Positions 9,035 to 19,746 are shown, counted from the first letter of the stretch. The stretch is 64,000 nucleotides of DNA from Lacrimispora xylanisolvens (GCA_017084465.1 CP070896.1:434001-498000), one strand, 5' to 3'. The notes: generated by a model not told the origin, from the letters alone. Translations and numbers: made by a program.

Positions 9035-10319
9035 ATGATTATACATGTCGTTCAGTCCGGTGAAACCATTCATTCAATATCAGAATATTATAATATCTCT
9101 GCTGAAAGATTAATAATTGAAAACGGAATCACTAATCCCGGAAAATTTGGCAATTGGTCAAACCATATTAATTGTACAGCCTGAGATCACCTACAAAATC
9201 CAGCCTGGAGATTCATTGGAAAGTATTGCAGTATTATACAATGTTACACCCATGGAAATATTAAGGAATAATCCCTTTCTTTCAGATCAGGAATATCTCA
9301 ATGCAGGTGAAATGATTGTTATAAAGTATCAAACAAACAAAACAAGGACCGTAGCTACCAGCGGATATATATTTTCTTATATAGATAAATCAGTTTTAAT
9401 AAAAACTCTTCCTTTTCTAACATACCTTACAATATTTAATTATCGGGCTACACAAGAGGGTGAAATAGTCCCTGCTGCAGACGATACTGAACTAATCCAG
9501 CTTGCAATATCTTATGGAGTTGCACCAATCATGTTTGTTTCTACCATTACAGCAGATGGGTTGGTTAATCGTGAAGTGAACTACAATATTTTAAATAATC
9601 CCTCCATACAAGACCGCCTAATTGAAAACTCTCTTCAAATTTTAAAAACAAAAGGATATTATGGTATAAACATATATATTGAAGATATTAATTATGACAA
9701 CATTAACGACCTTTCAGAGTATTTAAAAAAAGCTTCTGAAATATTCCGCTCAGAAGGTTATAGAATACTGGTTACTATAACGCCAGTCACCAACATTGAT
9801 AATTCTGGTATTACACTGGAAAGGCTGGACTATTCAAAATTATCAGCATTTGTTGATGGGGTTATATTTGCTTCATATGATTGGGCAAGAACATTCGGAT
9901 ATCCAAGCTCGGTTTTTCCAGTTAATATACAGAAAGAATTATTAAATTATGCAGTGAGTATTATTCCATCTGAAAAAATATTTCTCGGAATCACTACGGT
10001 TGGCTATGATTGGCCACTTCCTTATATACCCGGAGCTACAGGGGCAACAGTAGTAACCAATAATGATGCAATTCAAATAGCATCAAATAACAATATAGCA
10101 ATACAGTTTAATGAACCGGCACAATCTCCCTATTTCTATTATAAAGACAGTGATGGAACTTTACACGTCATATGGTTTAAAGACGCGAGAAGTTTTGACG
10201 CACGATCTATGTTGGTTACGGAATTCAATCTTCAGGGTCTATCTCTTTGGACAATAATGAAATTTGACGCACAAATGTGGTTTGTTATAAATACTCAATA
10301 CTACATTCAAAAGCTTTAA
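9035..10319 (+). pseudogene. SleL-like spore peptidoglycan hydrolase, frameshifted in LysM 1
   Basis: From the ATG at 9035 the first LysM repeat reads IIHVVQSGETIHSISEYYNI and then falls out of frame at an A4 run near 9144. One extra A separates it from the rest, which encodes the second LysM (YKIQPGDSLESIAVLYNVT) and a GH18-like domain ending SLWTIMKFDAQMWFVINTQY. The intact paralogue at 27745 shows the expected reading GNLAIGQT at this point. The family cuts cortex peptidoglycan during germination. The GH18 acid motif is not classical and was not verified. Confidence 0.85.
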
Positions 10320-10376
10320 ATATATGCCCATGTGGTATGCTTTTCCACGGATAAAGAGTGATTAAGCTATTTTTTT

Positions 10377-10406
10377 TACCGGGGTATAAACCCCGGTATA
10401 TTTTTA
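10377..10406 (+). terminator. intrinsic terminator after sleL copy 1
   Basis: TACCGGGG and CCCCGGTA form a stem over TATAAA, followed by a T-rich run. A similar element (ACCGGGG/CCCCGG) lies at 63791. Confidence 0.85.
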
Positions 10407-10443
10407 TCGTATTACTTTACTTGGCATTATAAAAACATAATAT

Positions 10444-11575
10444 TTATAAACCAGGTTTTAGTATAACTTTAATGCAGTTATCTATCTTTTTATCAAAAAT
10501 TTCATAAGCTTGCTTGCCCTTACTCAAGGGAAGTCGATGGGTTATAATATCTGTAGCATCAAATTTATCTGATTTAATAAGATTCATTATGCGGTCAACA
10601 TATGCGTGGGCAGGGCACTGTCCCATCTTTAGTGTGATATTTCTAGAGAAGAAATCGCCAAGAGGAAACATATTATATTTAGAACCATAGACGCCGACTA
10701 AAACAACAGTACCTCCTTTTCTAACTGACTGAGAAGCTATTTCAATTGCTGATTTAGATCCTCCTTGTAGCTTTAGTACTGTTTCTACCTTTTCAATTGT
10801 GCTCTTCTTACCATCCATACCTACGCAATCAATAACAACATCTGCTCCGCCATGTGTTATTTCCTTAATATGCTCTCCTGTATTATCATACTCTTCGAAA
10901 TTTATAGTTTCTACACCATACAGCCTTGCATGTTTTAATCTGTAGTCAACATTATCTACGGCAATAATTCGCTTGGCACCCATAAAGGCAGCCCATTTTA
11001 TAGATAAAAGCCCTACTGGGCCACATCCTAATATAACAACTGTATCATCTTTCATGCCGCTAATATCTATTCCCCAATAAGATGTTGGCAATATATCTGT
11101 TAAAAATAACACCTGTTCATCTGAAAGTTCTTCCGGTACTATTGTTGGGCCTACATTTGAATAAGGTACCCTGAGATATTCTGCCTGACCACCATCATAC
11201 CCACCATAAGTATTACTGTATCCAAATATTCCACCGGCTTCACCATTCGGATTGGAATTATCGCATTGACTCCATAAATCATGCTTGCAAAACCAGCAAT
11301 GGCCACAAGAAACTGGAAATGGGACAATTATCCTATCTCCCTTTTTTAATTTTTGTTACTTCTTTACCCGTTTCTTCCACTATTCCCATAGTCTCATGTC
11401 CTAAAATAAAACCATGGGGCATATTAGGAATCATGCCATGTATTAAATGTAAATCCGATCCACAAATTGCTGTGGAAGTAACTTTTAAAATAAGATCATC
11501 TGCTTTTTTAATCTTTGGGTCATCTACTTTAGCCACATTAACCTGCTTCACGCCCTCATAAACAATAGCTTTCAT
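10444..11575 (-). pseudogene. zinc-dependent alcohol dehydrogenase, single frameshift
   Basis: The N-terminus starts at the ATG at 11575 (MKAIVYEGVKQVNVAKVDDP). It has the catalytic zinc ligands CGSD and GHE, and reads to a TAG at 11333 (VTKIKKGR). With one G removed from a GGG run near 11342 the frame continues GDRIIVPFPVSCGHCWFCKH, with the four structural-zinc cysteines. It then has the NAD site (VVILGCGPVGLLSIKWA) and ends at 10444. The layout resembles formaldehyde/sorbitol-type medium-chain dehydrogenases. The indel may be a sequencing error. Confidence 0.85.
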
Positions 11576-11650
11576 ATTACTACCTTCTCTCATAATAATG
11601 AAATTAGGATTGACAATACAAAATAAAATTATACACGGGTACTTTGAACT

Positions 11651-11690
11651 GTCTTGTCCACCTCCATGGTAGTCCAGGAAAATGTAATCA
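11651..11690 (-). repeat. 40-bp relic of a RidA gene
   Basis: This stretch is nearly identical to 7072-7111 inside the interrupted RidA gene (DYIFL-HHGGGQD region). Nothing on either side continues the gene. It appears to be a surviving fragment of a second RidA copy. Confidence 0.65.
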
Positions 11691-11699
11691 GCATAATAC

Positions 11700-11924
11700 T
11701 TATTTGTTTTTTTCGAATACCCCCCACAAGGCAATCAGTAAACCTGTTAATGCAATAGCGCTAAATAAAACTGTTACTGGGACAAGACCAAGACTGGATA
11801 AATTCCAAAGAAATGAATAACCCCCATTAATCGTTATGTCTTTCAATGCGGATCCAGCTATCAGAATTGCACATGATAATAGTCCTGCCAAAAACATCAT
11901 CGAACCCAATACTACTTTTTTCAT
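11700..11924 (-). CDS. 74-residue two-helix membrane protein
   Basis: The product has two hydrophobic helices (VVLGSMMFLAGLLSCAILIA and LVPVTVLFSAIALTGLLIAL) around a short polar loop and ends in a basic tail. A GGAAAG site precedes the start. No family recognised; it is probably an integral membrane protein. Confidence 0.6.
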   Translation of the reverse strand: MKKVVLGSMMFLAGLLSCAILIAGSALKDITINGGYSFLWNLSSLGLVPVTVLFSAIALTGLLIALWGVFEKNK

Positions 11925-11993
11925 TATATCTTTCCTTTCCCGTTACTTTTTACTAAATATAAGTATATGTCTGTTTCTTTCAACTATCAATGC

Positions 11994-12122
11994 TCAGTTT
12001 GATTTAAGTTGTTTTTGTTTGATTGCTTGCCAGACTTCTTCATCCAGATCTTTTAAATTTTTTACATTTGAATCTGAAAACCCTACAAAAGCCAAAGATA
12101 TTGTTAAAAGATACCTTTTCAT
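11994..12122 (-). CDS. 42-residue small protein
   Basis: A short frame (MKRYLLTISLAFVGFSDSNV) starts 7 bases after a G-rich AGGGGGG site and ends in a charged helix (DLDEEVWQAIKQKQLKSN). The N-terminus is mildly hydrophobic. Either a genuine small protein or a truncated gene; unknown function. Confidence 0.4.
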   Translation of the reverse strand: MKRYLLTISLAFVGFSDSNVKNLKDLDEEVWQAIKQKQLKSN

Positions 12123-12213
12123 AGTACAGCCCCCCCTATTGTTCATCCCTATACTCCATTATATCATAATATCAGTTTTACCTTACTGAAAATTTGAATT
12201 ATCAACAATTTTA

Positions 12214-12310
12214 CTTGCAAACTTATCAGTTTTATTTTCCATAAACTTAACCACAAAAAATGCGCTCAGCCGGAGCCAAGCGCACGTTGATATACTTTAT
12301 AACGGCATTA
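12214..12310 (-). repeat. relic of the prophage gene leader found at 25437-25520
   Basis: About 85 bases, including the hairpin TGCGCTCAGCCGGAGCCAAG and the following TTGATATACTTT, match the leader and first codons (MENKTDK versus MVNKTDK) of the small gene before the phage portal. Here the frame soon ends. This implies a second, lost prophage or a rearranged duplicate. Confidence 0.6.
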
Positions 12311-12537
12311 ACTTTTCAGTATATGTTTTTTCAAGATGCAACTTTGTAACATCGGAATGGGAATAGGCCCTTTGACTGTCGGATTTATCATGTACAAAAG
12401 CCCGCCTAGCAGTGTCAGCCATTTAATTCACGGCGGAGCACTTGCGCGGCCCGGAATTGTGATTGAAGGAACTGAAAATTAATGCCGTGACTGCCCTGAT
12501 GGGCCCAGTTTTCCTGGGTATTTCCGATTCGTTTCAT
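12311..12537 (+). other. remnant region, no intact gene
   Basis: From about 12352 to 12482 a plus-strand frame reads MGIGPLTVGFIMYKSPPSSV and ends at TAA. It looks like the 3' end of a decayed gene, but I cannot name the family. The rest to 12537 shows nothing clear. Confidence 0.3.
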
Positions 12538-13518
12538 CTAGCTCGCTGTTATAAATATCTTATTGATTATTTCTTCAGCTCTTTCTTTATAAGTGTGATT
12601 TTGTACGCTTATAACAGCATTTTTACGAACCTTTATATATTCATCTATATTTTTACTATAATATTCTAATAACTCAAGAGTCTCATCAGAAGTATTAGCT
12701 ATAGCTATTGCACCGCTATTTCCAAACATATTATTTATAGCAGTATTATAACAAGTAAGACCAAAACCTCCGGAGCCTAAAATTTCAAAGGTACGTCTTG
12801 TTATAGTTTGATCATGATTTTGTGTGATTAAATTTATAAAGGAATTATTATAAATATCGCAGGTCTTCTCATAGGGAATCGTGCCATTGAACCATTCAAT
12901 TGGTACATCGAGATTTAGGAAATTTTTTATAACCTGCTTGTATTCTGTAGTACCATAAAAATCTATTTTATAATTATTTTCAATTAATGGTTTTAATATA
13001 ATAGGAATTGCTTTACTATAGCGGAAATGCTCAGGATAATGACTTGAATACCATAACCATGCATTTCCAACTAAGCTAATGGTATTATTTTTATTTTCAG
13101 ATATTGATTTTGGATAATGAATGGTCGGATTATAAGCAAAATCAAGTCTCTCACATGGAATACTTTTACTTTTAAGCTTTTCAAGCATTTCAGGACAAAT
13201 CGAAAATACCATATCAGGCTTTGATAATTCAAAACCTGTCATCTGTAAAACGTATTGGCCAACTCCTTCGGTATCCCAGCAAACACACTTATAATTTGGT
13301 GAATTTCTGGAACCGATATGATTAAGCATAGAATGTTGAAAATAACCCATATAAGAAGAAAGAATTAATAAATCAGGATTTATTAATTCCATTAATTTAT
13401 CAAAATTTTCTATAGAAGTCGGTGTAATTATTTGCGCGTCATGACCTGCTGCAGTAAATCCCCATAAGATATCGCCTGCATAAAGCTTGTCACAATAAAT
13501 TGCTACCTTATATTTCAT
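12538..13518 (-). CDS. CgeB-like glycosyltransferase
   Basis: This 326-residue protein has the two-domain layout of CgeB/DUF3880 proteins. The N-terminal half ends with the DTEGVG and VFSICPEM region. The C-terminal Glyco_trans_1_2 half has ITQNHDQTITRRTFEILGSG, the usual nucleotide-sugar motif with the conserved R-x-FE. CgeB proteins modify the spore surface or other cell-envelope glycans. GAGGAC precedes the ATG. Confidence 0.8.
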   Translation of the reverse strand: MKYKVAIYCDKLYAGDILWGFTAAGHDAQIITPTSIENFDKLMELINPDLLILSSYMGYFQHSMLNHIGSRNSPNYKCVCWDTEGVGQYVLQMTGFELSKPDMVFSICPEMLEKLKSKSIPCERLDFAYNPTIHYPKSISENKNNTISLVGNAWLWYSSHYPEHFRYSKAIPIILKPLIENNYKIDFYGTTEYKQVIKNFLNLDVPIEWFNGTIPYEKTCDIYNNSFINLITQNHDQTITRRTFEILGSGGFGLTCYNTAINNMFGNSGAIAIANTSDETLELLEYYSKNIDEYIKVRKNAVISVQNHTYKERAEEIINKIFITAS

Positions 13519-13611
13519 ATTTAATAGTCCTCTTTGCCCTCTGGCGCACGGAATTTTAACAGTAACTACTAAAATTATATGAAATAAAAAATCAGTTGCT
13601 ACTAAAGACTT

Positions 13612-13690
13612 TCATCCGCTCTTCACCTTCTTAGTCTTAAAAACCATTCCACTGGAACGCTTCCATTCAGAGCGTTGGGAGTCTGATATG
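13612..13690 (-). repeat. relic of the 3' end of the small pre-portal phage gene
   Basis: About 70 bases match 25330-25402. The minus strand encodes SEWKRSSGMVFKTKKVKSG followed by TGA, the same C-terminus as the intact 43-residue gene before the portal. The matching N-terminal relic is at 12.2 kb, in the wrong order for a simple insertion. Confidence 0.65.
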
Positions 13691-13718
13691 CAGCAAACTG
13701 ACATAGCCAAAGACTTAA

Positions 13719-13752
13719 GGACGGGTCCGGAATACCGGATACCCGCCTTTTT
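13719..13752. terminator. GC-rich hairpin, copy of the sleL terminator type
   Basis: The arms ACGGGTCCGG and CCGGATACCCGC pair around AATA, followed by CTTTTT on the plus strand. It is nearly the same as the hairpin after the intact sleL at 29090. It lies directly after the RidA stop on the minus strand. Confidence 0.6.
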
Positions 13753-13766
13753 ACCTCTAAAAAAAA

Positions 13767-14159
13767 TCAATTAACATGTGCCACTGCACGAATTTCAATC
13801 AGCTGGTCGGGGAACGACATACTTGATACACCCACAAGAGTACCAGCTGGTCGGTAATCACCCACATATTCCTTAAAAATTTTAATGCATTTTTCAAAAT
13901 GTTCTTGTGGGTCTATTAGAAAAATCTCCACCTCCGCAATATTTGATCTTGTGGCGCCAAATTCTGCCAGCACTCGATCAAGATTCATTAATGCTTGATT
14001 TGTCTGCACCTCTATATCTCCCGCTCCAACAAATGCGCCTTGCATATCATGGGAGAATTGTCCCGAGATGTATAAGATATGGTTAACGCAGTAACCCTGG
14101 GCAATACCATGCTCGCCTTCCCATGGTAGGCCGTGATTATAAGTTTTAATACCAGTCAT
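13767..14159 (-). CDS. RidA-family protein
   Basis: This 130-residue Rid-type protein contains GYCVNHILYISGQFSHDMQG, a mid-protein QTNQALMNLDRVLAEFGATR, and the C-terminal EIRAVAHVN, the site of the conserved family glutamate and arginine. Rid proteins hydrolyse reactive enamines/imines or have related roles. It is divergent from an HxlR regulator across a 105-bp gap with two palindromes, so it is probably a target of that regulator. Confidence 0.88.
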   Translation of the reverse strand: MTGIKTYNHGLPWEGEHGIAQGYCVNHILYISGQFSHDMQGAFVGAGDIEVQTNQALMNLDRVLAEFGATRSNIAEVEIFLIDPQEHFEKCIKIFKEYVGDYRPAGTLVGVSSMSFPDQLIEIRAVAHVN

Positions 14160-14183
14160 AATTATCGCTCCTTTACTTTAAAG

Positions 14184-14208
14184 TGAGCTTAGTATATACT
14201 AAGTTCAC
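14184..14208. promoter_or_regulatory. palindromic operator 1 between RidA and HxlR
   Basis: CTTAGTATATACTAAG (14188-14203) is a perfect 16-bp palindrome. The flanking GTGA and TCAC extend it to about 25 bp with one mismatched pair. The size and position fit the dyad sites bound by HxlR/MarR-type dimers. Confidence 0.65.
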
Positions 14209-14216
14209 ACATAAAA

Positions 14217-14230
14217 AAAGTACGTACTTT
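14217..14230. promoter_or_regulatory. palindromic operator 2 between RidA and HxlR
   Basis: AAAGTACGTACTTT is a perfect 14-bp palindrome containing the GTAC core often seen in HxlR-type sites. It lies 35 bases before the HxlR start, suited to autorepression. Confidence 0.6.
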
Positions 14231-14264
14231 ATTGAAAGGTACTATTTGAAAGGATAGTGTAAGT

Positions 14265-14606
14265 ATGGGAATGGCTGATTTTAATGGCATAGTTAAAAAT
14301 ATTCAAGATACCCCTTTCGGCTATACGATGTCAGTGATTGGTGGGAAATGGAAAATGGTTATTATATACCTTTTAGCCGAAAACCAACCAGTTCGTTTTA
14401 ATGAAATGCAAAGACAAATAGTAACTATTACTTATAAAATACTAAGTTCCCAATTAAAAGAATTGGAAGAAGCTGGATTAGTGAGACGGAAAGAGTACCC
14501 CCAGATTCCTCCTAAAGTTGAATACAGTCTAACAGATAGAGCACAAACTTTATTACCCATTTTAGAAGAGTTATGTGATTGGGGAGCAAAAAATCGAAAT
14601 AGTTAA
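14265..14606 (+). CDS. HxlR-family transcriptional regulator
   Basis: This 113-residue winged-helix protein carries the family signature (GGKWKMVIIYLLAENQPVRF, then ITYKILSSQLKELEEAGLVR, RKEYPQIPPKVEYSLT). Regulators of this family act as dimers, often sensing electrophiles or oxidants. The divergent RidA gene and the two palindromes between them suggest control of reactive-metabolite clearance. Confidence 0.92.
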   Translation: MGMADFNGIVKNIQDTPFGYTMSVIGGKWKMVIIYLLAENQPVRFNEMQRQIVTITYKILSSQLKELEEAGLVRRKEYPQIPPKVEYSLTDRAQTLLPILEELCDWGAKNRNS

Positions 14607-14720
14607 AATCCAAAAAATACGTGAGCGAATTTCAGGTTACTGGTTCAACCATTTCCTATAGTTTACTTCTCTTTTTCATTTACTGTTATTACCATAATAT
14701 TTTTATAGATTATGCTCATA

Positions 14721-14754
14721 ATAATATTGTGTTCATCAATGAACACAACATTAT
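14721..14754. repeat. 34-bp near-perfect palindrome
   Basis: The arms ATAATATTGTGTTCAT and ATGAACACAACATTAT pair at 15 of 16 positions around CA. No T run follows, so it is more like a protein binding site or a replication/recombination dyad than a terminator. Confidence 0.55.
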
Positions 14755-14840
14755 AGACGAAGGTGTCAAGTTATGGATGGCAATGCGGAAATAACAATAG
14801 GTTGTTAATGAAGTATTGTTGACAGCTTAAACCTTAGTTA

Positions 14841-14880
14841 GAAAAATGTCCTCATATTAATCTTGAGGGCATTTTTCTTT
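14841..14880 (+). terminator. intrinsic terminator
   Basis: GAAAAATGTCCTCA pairs with TGAGGGCATTTTTC (13 Watson-Crick pairs and one G-T), followed by TTTG. It probably ends transcription from the HxlR side. Confidence 0.8.
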
Positions 14881-15348
14881 GTAGCCTCATGATTTAACAT
14901 TGTAATAATTTAGAGAGCAATAAAATTTCAGTTTACTGGATTAACTACAATAAAAAAACTACCAGCCCAATACTGATAGTTAGTAGTTTTGTTTACGTAT
15001 TCTTTTTATTCGTCTATTTTACTTAGCTGTTCCTTAATGCTACTTATTACTTAAATTTCAGCAGATGCAATTAGCAGTTAGTATTTTGCTGGATATTAAT
15101 TTAAAAAGCACGTTACTACCAGTGATATTTTAAACTGCATTTTATTAATATTTATTCATCCATAATCTGCTAATATACATACATCAGCTATAATCGCTTA
15201 TAAAATACCATCGTTATTCATTCACAGTTTTTTCACAAATTAGTGAAATGCTTTAAAATCAATGGTTTATTTGGATTTGTTGTATAGTACGTTCATATTT
15301 TTTATAAATAAAAATATTTTAATATCGTTTATTTATCATTGAAACATA

Positions 15349-15388
15349 ATCAAAGCCGCCAGAATTATTTACCACTGGCGGCTTTGAT
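15349..15388 (-). terminator. intrinsic terminator after the tape measure gene
   Basis: ATCAAAGCCGCCAG and CTGGCGGCTTTGAT make a perfect 14-bp stem 6 bases after the tape-measure stop codon. In the usual phage order this point would be followed by the distal-tail gene, which instead lies at 40.6 kb. Confidence 0.88.
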
Positions 15389-15393
15389 AAATT

Positions 15394-18300
15394 CTAAATC
15401 GGGACAGGAGCCTTTTTATTTCGCCAGTATTCCTTGCTCCAGTTATCCTTTACATTATTGTAAGCTTTATTTGAATCCAACTCTGCAGTAATTTTAGCAC
15501 CCTCAAGTTTCTCGGCCAGAACACTTCCTAAGCGGTCATAGTCAACAATACCGGACAACGCCGCGTTTAACTCGGCAGATATACCAGCTTTGAAATCACA
15601 AGAAGGGGTGTCATAAGAAACTGAAGCTTTTGTATCTACCATATCAAAAAACTTTCGGTTGACCTGTATGCTACTATCTACTGATGGAAGTACGATACGA
15701 TAATCAGTCAAATTATCTGCAAAGGCATCGACTTTGGAATAAATAGCACCAAACTTATCTTCAATACCATTCATAAGTCCAACAGTAAAATAATCACCAA
15801 TTTGAAACGCTTCTTTTGAAGGTGAATGCTCATCAAATCCTGCCTTAAATCCTTTAATCACACCATCACAGAAATTAGCTATATTTGTTCCAATCCAATC
15901 CGTTAAGTTTGCAATACCATTCCACAAACCTTTTATCATATTTTCCCCTACAATAATTAATTTCTTTGGTAATTCTTCAAAGAATCCAACTACTTTTTCA
16001 ATTATTACAGGGACCTCAGTCTTAAAAAATTGTATAGTATTATTAGCCCAAGTAGTAATGTTATCTTTGATTTTGATTATTGTATCGTATATTTTACCAG
16101 GCAGCTCTGTAAACCAGATTACTACTCCGGTTATAATTTCCGATACTTTTTTATTAAAAGCCGCATAAGCCTCAGCGCCCCACGTAGCAACATTGGTTAC
16201 AAAAGTAATAATCCCGTTATATATCTTTCCAGGCATTTCCGCAAACCATGTTACTACTGAAGATATAATTTCAGGAATTTTCTCAGCCATATAATCAGCT
16301 ACTTCTATGCCCCACTTGGTTATAGTTCCCAGCGCATATCCCAAAGCGTATCCTATTTTCCCTGGCAATTCGCTAAACCAATTTCCTATATTTTCGACTA
16401 TGGCTCCAATCCTCTCCGGAATCCCAGTCAAATACTGAATTAATTTGTCCCATGCTGAAAAAGCTGTAGATTTTACTTTATCCCATACCCCAGTAAGCTT
16501 TTCTGGGATTGATTCAAAAAATGGTAATACAGTTCCGTTCCACCACGCCGGGACTTTCTGAGTCCAAAACTCCTTTATCTCATCCCAATGTGTAACTGCA
16601 TAAATAATTCCTGCTATTACTGCAACTACAGCTGCAATGATGAGGGCGCCACCGGCAGTTACAGCTGCAGCTCCAGTTAATCCTAATGAACTTCCTATCG
16701 AGCCGGCTAAGCCAGCAAAAGCGGTCGGCAATGTAGAAGTGAAAAAAGTAATAATTGGCGTTAAAATTAATGACTTTAAAAGTGTAGGCAAAGATGCGCC
16801 AGTCAAAGCCATATCAGTTGCCAATGTGGAAAACGGCGTGAATTTTAAAAGAAGTTTTCCCACTCCCAGCAAATTCAGTAATTTTAGTGCTAAATTGCCT
16901 ACAATGCCGGCTCCCTTTGCTAATGATGAACCACCAAATATCTTAGAAATTGTTTCAATTCCTGTCGCCACTGTTCCAATAATTTTCAGTCCAGTTAAAG
17001 CGGTGGCAATAACTCCCAAGGCATATCCTATCTTTTCAGCCTGCTCCGGGCTTATTTTTCTTAATGCATCTGCAATTCTGTTAAGTCCTCCTGGTACCAC
17101 TGCATTGATAAAGTCAGCACCAAATGATAATAGATCACCGAAAAATCTAATTAATCCTTCTCCTACTTTTTCTGCAAATGGTTCCAGCGCTTGCCAGAAA
17201 TTCTTTAATGCGACGTTAATTGCTTGAAAATCAATCTTCATCAAAAAGTTATTTATACAATCAATGAACATAGGAAGTCCAATCCCCAATGTCCATTTAC
17301 CAAGCGGCACTAAGAACTCACTCCAGAAGTCCTTGAGGGCGATCCATGTAAAGTTTCCAAGTTGTGCAAATCCTTCATTCCATAATCGATTCAAAGCCTC
17401 TCTTGTGGGCTCTGCTGCTTCCCAAACTCTCTTAAAGGCATTTTCAATTTTATCGGCCATATTCTGGGCAGAATTCTCCATATTGGAAAAGGCTTTGTCC
17501 CATGCTGCCTGATATTCAGAAAAAGAATCTAAGAAAGCTTGATCAAGTAAGCCGCTGCCGGCTCCACCGCCACTACCGCTACCGGAAGAACTGTCACTTG
17601 AGCTTACAACATTCAAATTATCAAAATCCTGTAGATTACTTGCCATTTTTTAGATTTATCTGCAGCGTCCCCCATCTTGTCAGCCACACCGTCGGCAGAC
17701 TCTTCCAATCCGTCCATGTCAACAGCAGCTGAACCAATAGATGATCCAAGAGATCCGATATTAATACCAAGAAGGCCACCTATCCATGAAAACAGTCTTT
17801 GAACTGCAATTACCAATGCATTGACATATGGAAGTACCCCCGCCACAATAGGCAAAAATAAGTTACCGATTGTTCTAGCCAGATTGGCGAAATTGGATTG
17901 TAATAATCGCAACTGGTTTGCAGGCTGCCCTAGGGTATTTGATAAATCTCCCCATGCGTAACGGGTGGAATCCAATAGGATCATGGTTCTTAATAATGCC
18001 TTATCCTGCTGATTTAAAGCTGTTATTTTTGTCTTTATTCCCAGTTCATGCAGTTTCTCTTGCAAGTTCACGTTTCGTATATTAACGCCGTATTTATCCA
18101 GTGTCCGGCTCATACCAACCATGCCAGAGGCCATGTCATTCCAAACATCTTCGAAATTTAGGTTTTTAACGGAAGCAAGATCCGCTCCTATCATGGTAAG
18201 AGCATTAGACAACTGCAAGGCAGTCTCAGAAGCTACGCCCATGGAAGATGCCATTTGCCCAAAGGTAGCCTGATAGTTCATGACCTTGTCAGGATCAATA

Positions 18301-19365
18301 CCTAAGCTTGGCATACCTGTTGAAACTAAGTTGCCATTGTCATCAGCCATAAAACCAGACATCTTTCCAGTTAATTTTTGGGCTCGTTTGCTAAAGGAAT
18401 CAGCGTAGGCTTCTGCCGAATCGTAACCAGATTGCTTCCAACTATCTACCGCATTGTCAGCAACCTGCCCCCATGCAGCGTCAAAGTAGTTAAGTGTCTC
18501 TATGTAGTCCATGGAAGATTTTGTTGCTTTCCATAGTCCCTTAATTCCACGAACCAATAGAAAATACTTCGCATAAAGCATACCAATTTGAGAAACAAGA
18601 CCTTTAGTACTTCCTTTGGCCTTTCCAGCACTGACAGAATAAGAATTTAGGCTGTTAGTCATAGCATGACTGGCACTTGATACCTTTGAACCGTTGGAAG
18701 CCAGATTTGCCAGCGCATTGGTCATCTGAATGAGATTCTTATTTACCGCCGGCGCACCAGACAATGTTTGCATCATTGCTTTTAATGCAACTCCAAGAGC
18801 CTGAATATTGGGAATGGCATTTCCCGCTGACTTGCTACCCAATTTGGAAATAGAACCTACCAGTGAATTTAAACCGGAAGCATCGAAAGTCACTGAATTA
18901 AGTCCATTCATTGTCTGAATAAAACTTTGCAGATTTGCTTTAAGCAAAGGGATATTCTGGGTAGCTTGAGTAACTGTTTTTCCACCCAACTTGGAAATGG
19001 AGTAAGCAAGATTAATTATCCCCTGTGAATCATAGGAAATTGTACCCATATTACCCAAATTAGTCGCCAGAGTTGACATTGCTCTGGAAGCATTGCTTAC
19101 TCCTTGAATATCAACAGCTCCCAGTTTATTTAATCCCCCTAGTTACTCTTGAAAAATCTGCTGTTTTAGTTCGTTCATTGAAGTTCTGGATAGACGAAGC
19201 AATCTGATTGATTCCAGATGCCACCTGACTTGCACCGGATATTTCAATCCCAGATATAGCAGATTGCAAAGATATCATTTTTTGTATGAATTTATCTATT
19301 TTGGCATCAGCACTGTTTGTACTGGCATCTATTTGAACTTTCAGATCATCAATTACATCAGCCAT
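15394..19365 (-). pseudogene. phage tail tape measure protein, two frameshifts
   Basis: Three frames make one protein of about 1320 residues. 19126-19365 holds the start (MADVIDDLKVQIDAS). 17613-19130 holds a helical region (SSMDYIETLNYFDAAWGQVA). 15394-17646 holds glycine-rich membrane-like segments, repeated EMPGKIYNGI-type units and an ending typical of tape measures (GFDEHSPSKEAFQIGDYFTVG). The frame breaks lie in a G5 run near 19138 and an A6 run near 17645. Tape measures set tail length in siphophages. Confidence 0.9.
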
Positions 19366-19392
19366 GGTTTCACCACCCTTTGCGCATATAAA

Positions 19393-19429
19393 AAAAGGCG
19401 AGTGAATTTTATATCATCACTCGCCTTTT
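19393..19429 (-). terminator. hairpin between tail chaperone and tape measure
   Basis: AAAAGGCGAGTGA and TCACTCGCCTTTT form a perfect 13-bp stem with a T7 tail on the minus strand. The chaperone stop codon lies inside the stem. It may attenuate rather than fully stop late transcription. Confidence 0.85.
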
Positions 19430-19746
19430 GATCGTTTATTGTTTGCTTCACTATCCATTCCATTGAAGAAAGATAAGAACTGATTCAATGCTTTTTCTTC
19501 TTCAATTTTTTTCTCTTCGTCTGTCATGGGAATTACCCTTATTGGCTTCTCTAAATATTTACCTTTTCGTTTCCGTTTAATAAACGGCATTGCATTGCAC
19601 ACAGTAGCATCTAATGCAGATGCTACATATTGTCCCATAAGCCACATTTCATCGCTTTGTTGCTGTTTTTTTCTTCTATATACTTTAGCAAATGGAAGTA
19701 GCTTTTGGGGATTCAGGTGCCAGAACAGATCATAAGGCACACCCAT
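19417..19746 (-). CDS. tail assembly chaperone, downstream frame (gpGT-like)
   Basis: This 109-residue frame (from MGVPYDLFWHLNPQKLLPFA) overlaps nothing but is open upstream in the -1 frame of the preceding gene (HKIIWEQYLPEALLMGVPYD), so it is probably made mainly as a frameshift fusion, as in lambda gpG-gpGT. It is rich in basic residues. It lies between chaperone 1 and the tape measure, the standard position. Confidence 0.7.
   Translation of the reverse strand: MGVPYDLFWHLNPQKLLPFAKVYRRKKQQQSDEMWLMGQYVASALDATVCNAMPFIKRKRKGKYLEKPIRVIPMTDEEKKIEEEKALNQFLSFFNGMDSEANNKRSKGE

Larger units (their letters stand above)
14607..15348. other. intergenic region at the edge of the phage DNA
   Basis: No gene supported. 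It contains a long palindrome (14721-14754), a terminator (14841-14880), and a weaker hairpin at about 14955-14990 (AAAACTAC/GTAGTTTT). The prophage left end may lie here, but I found no direct repeat pairing with the integrase end. Confidence 0.5.
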
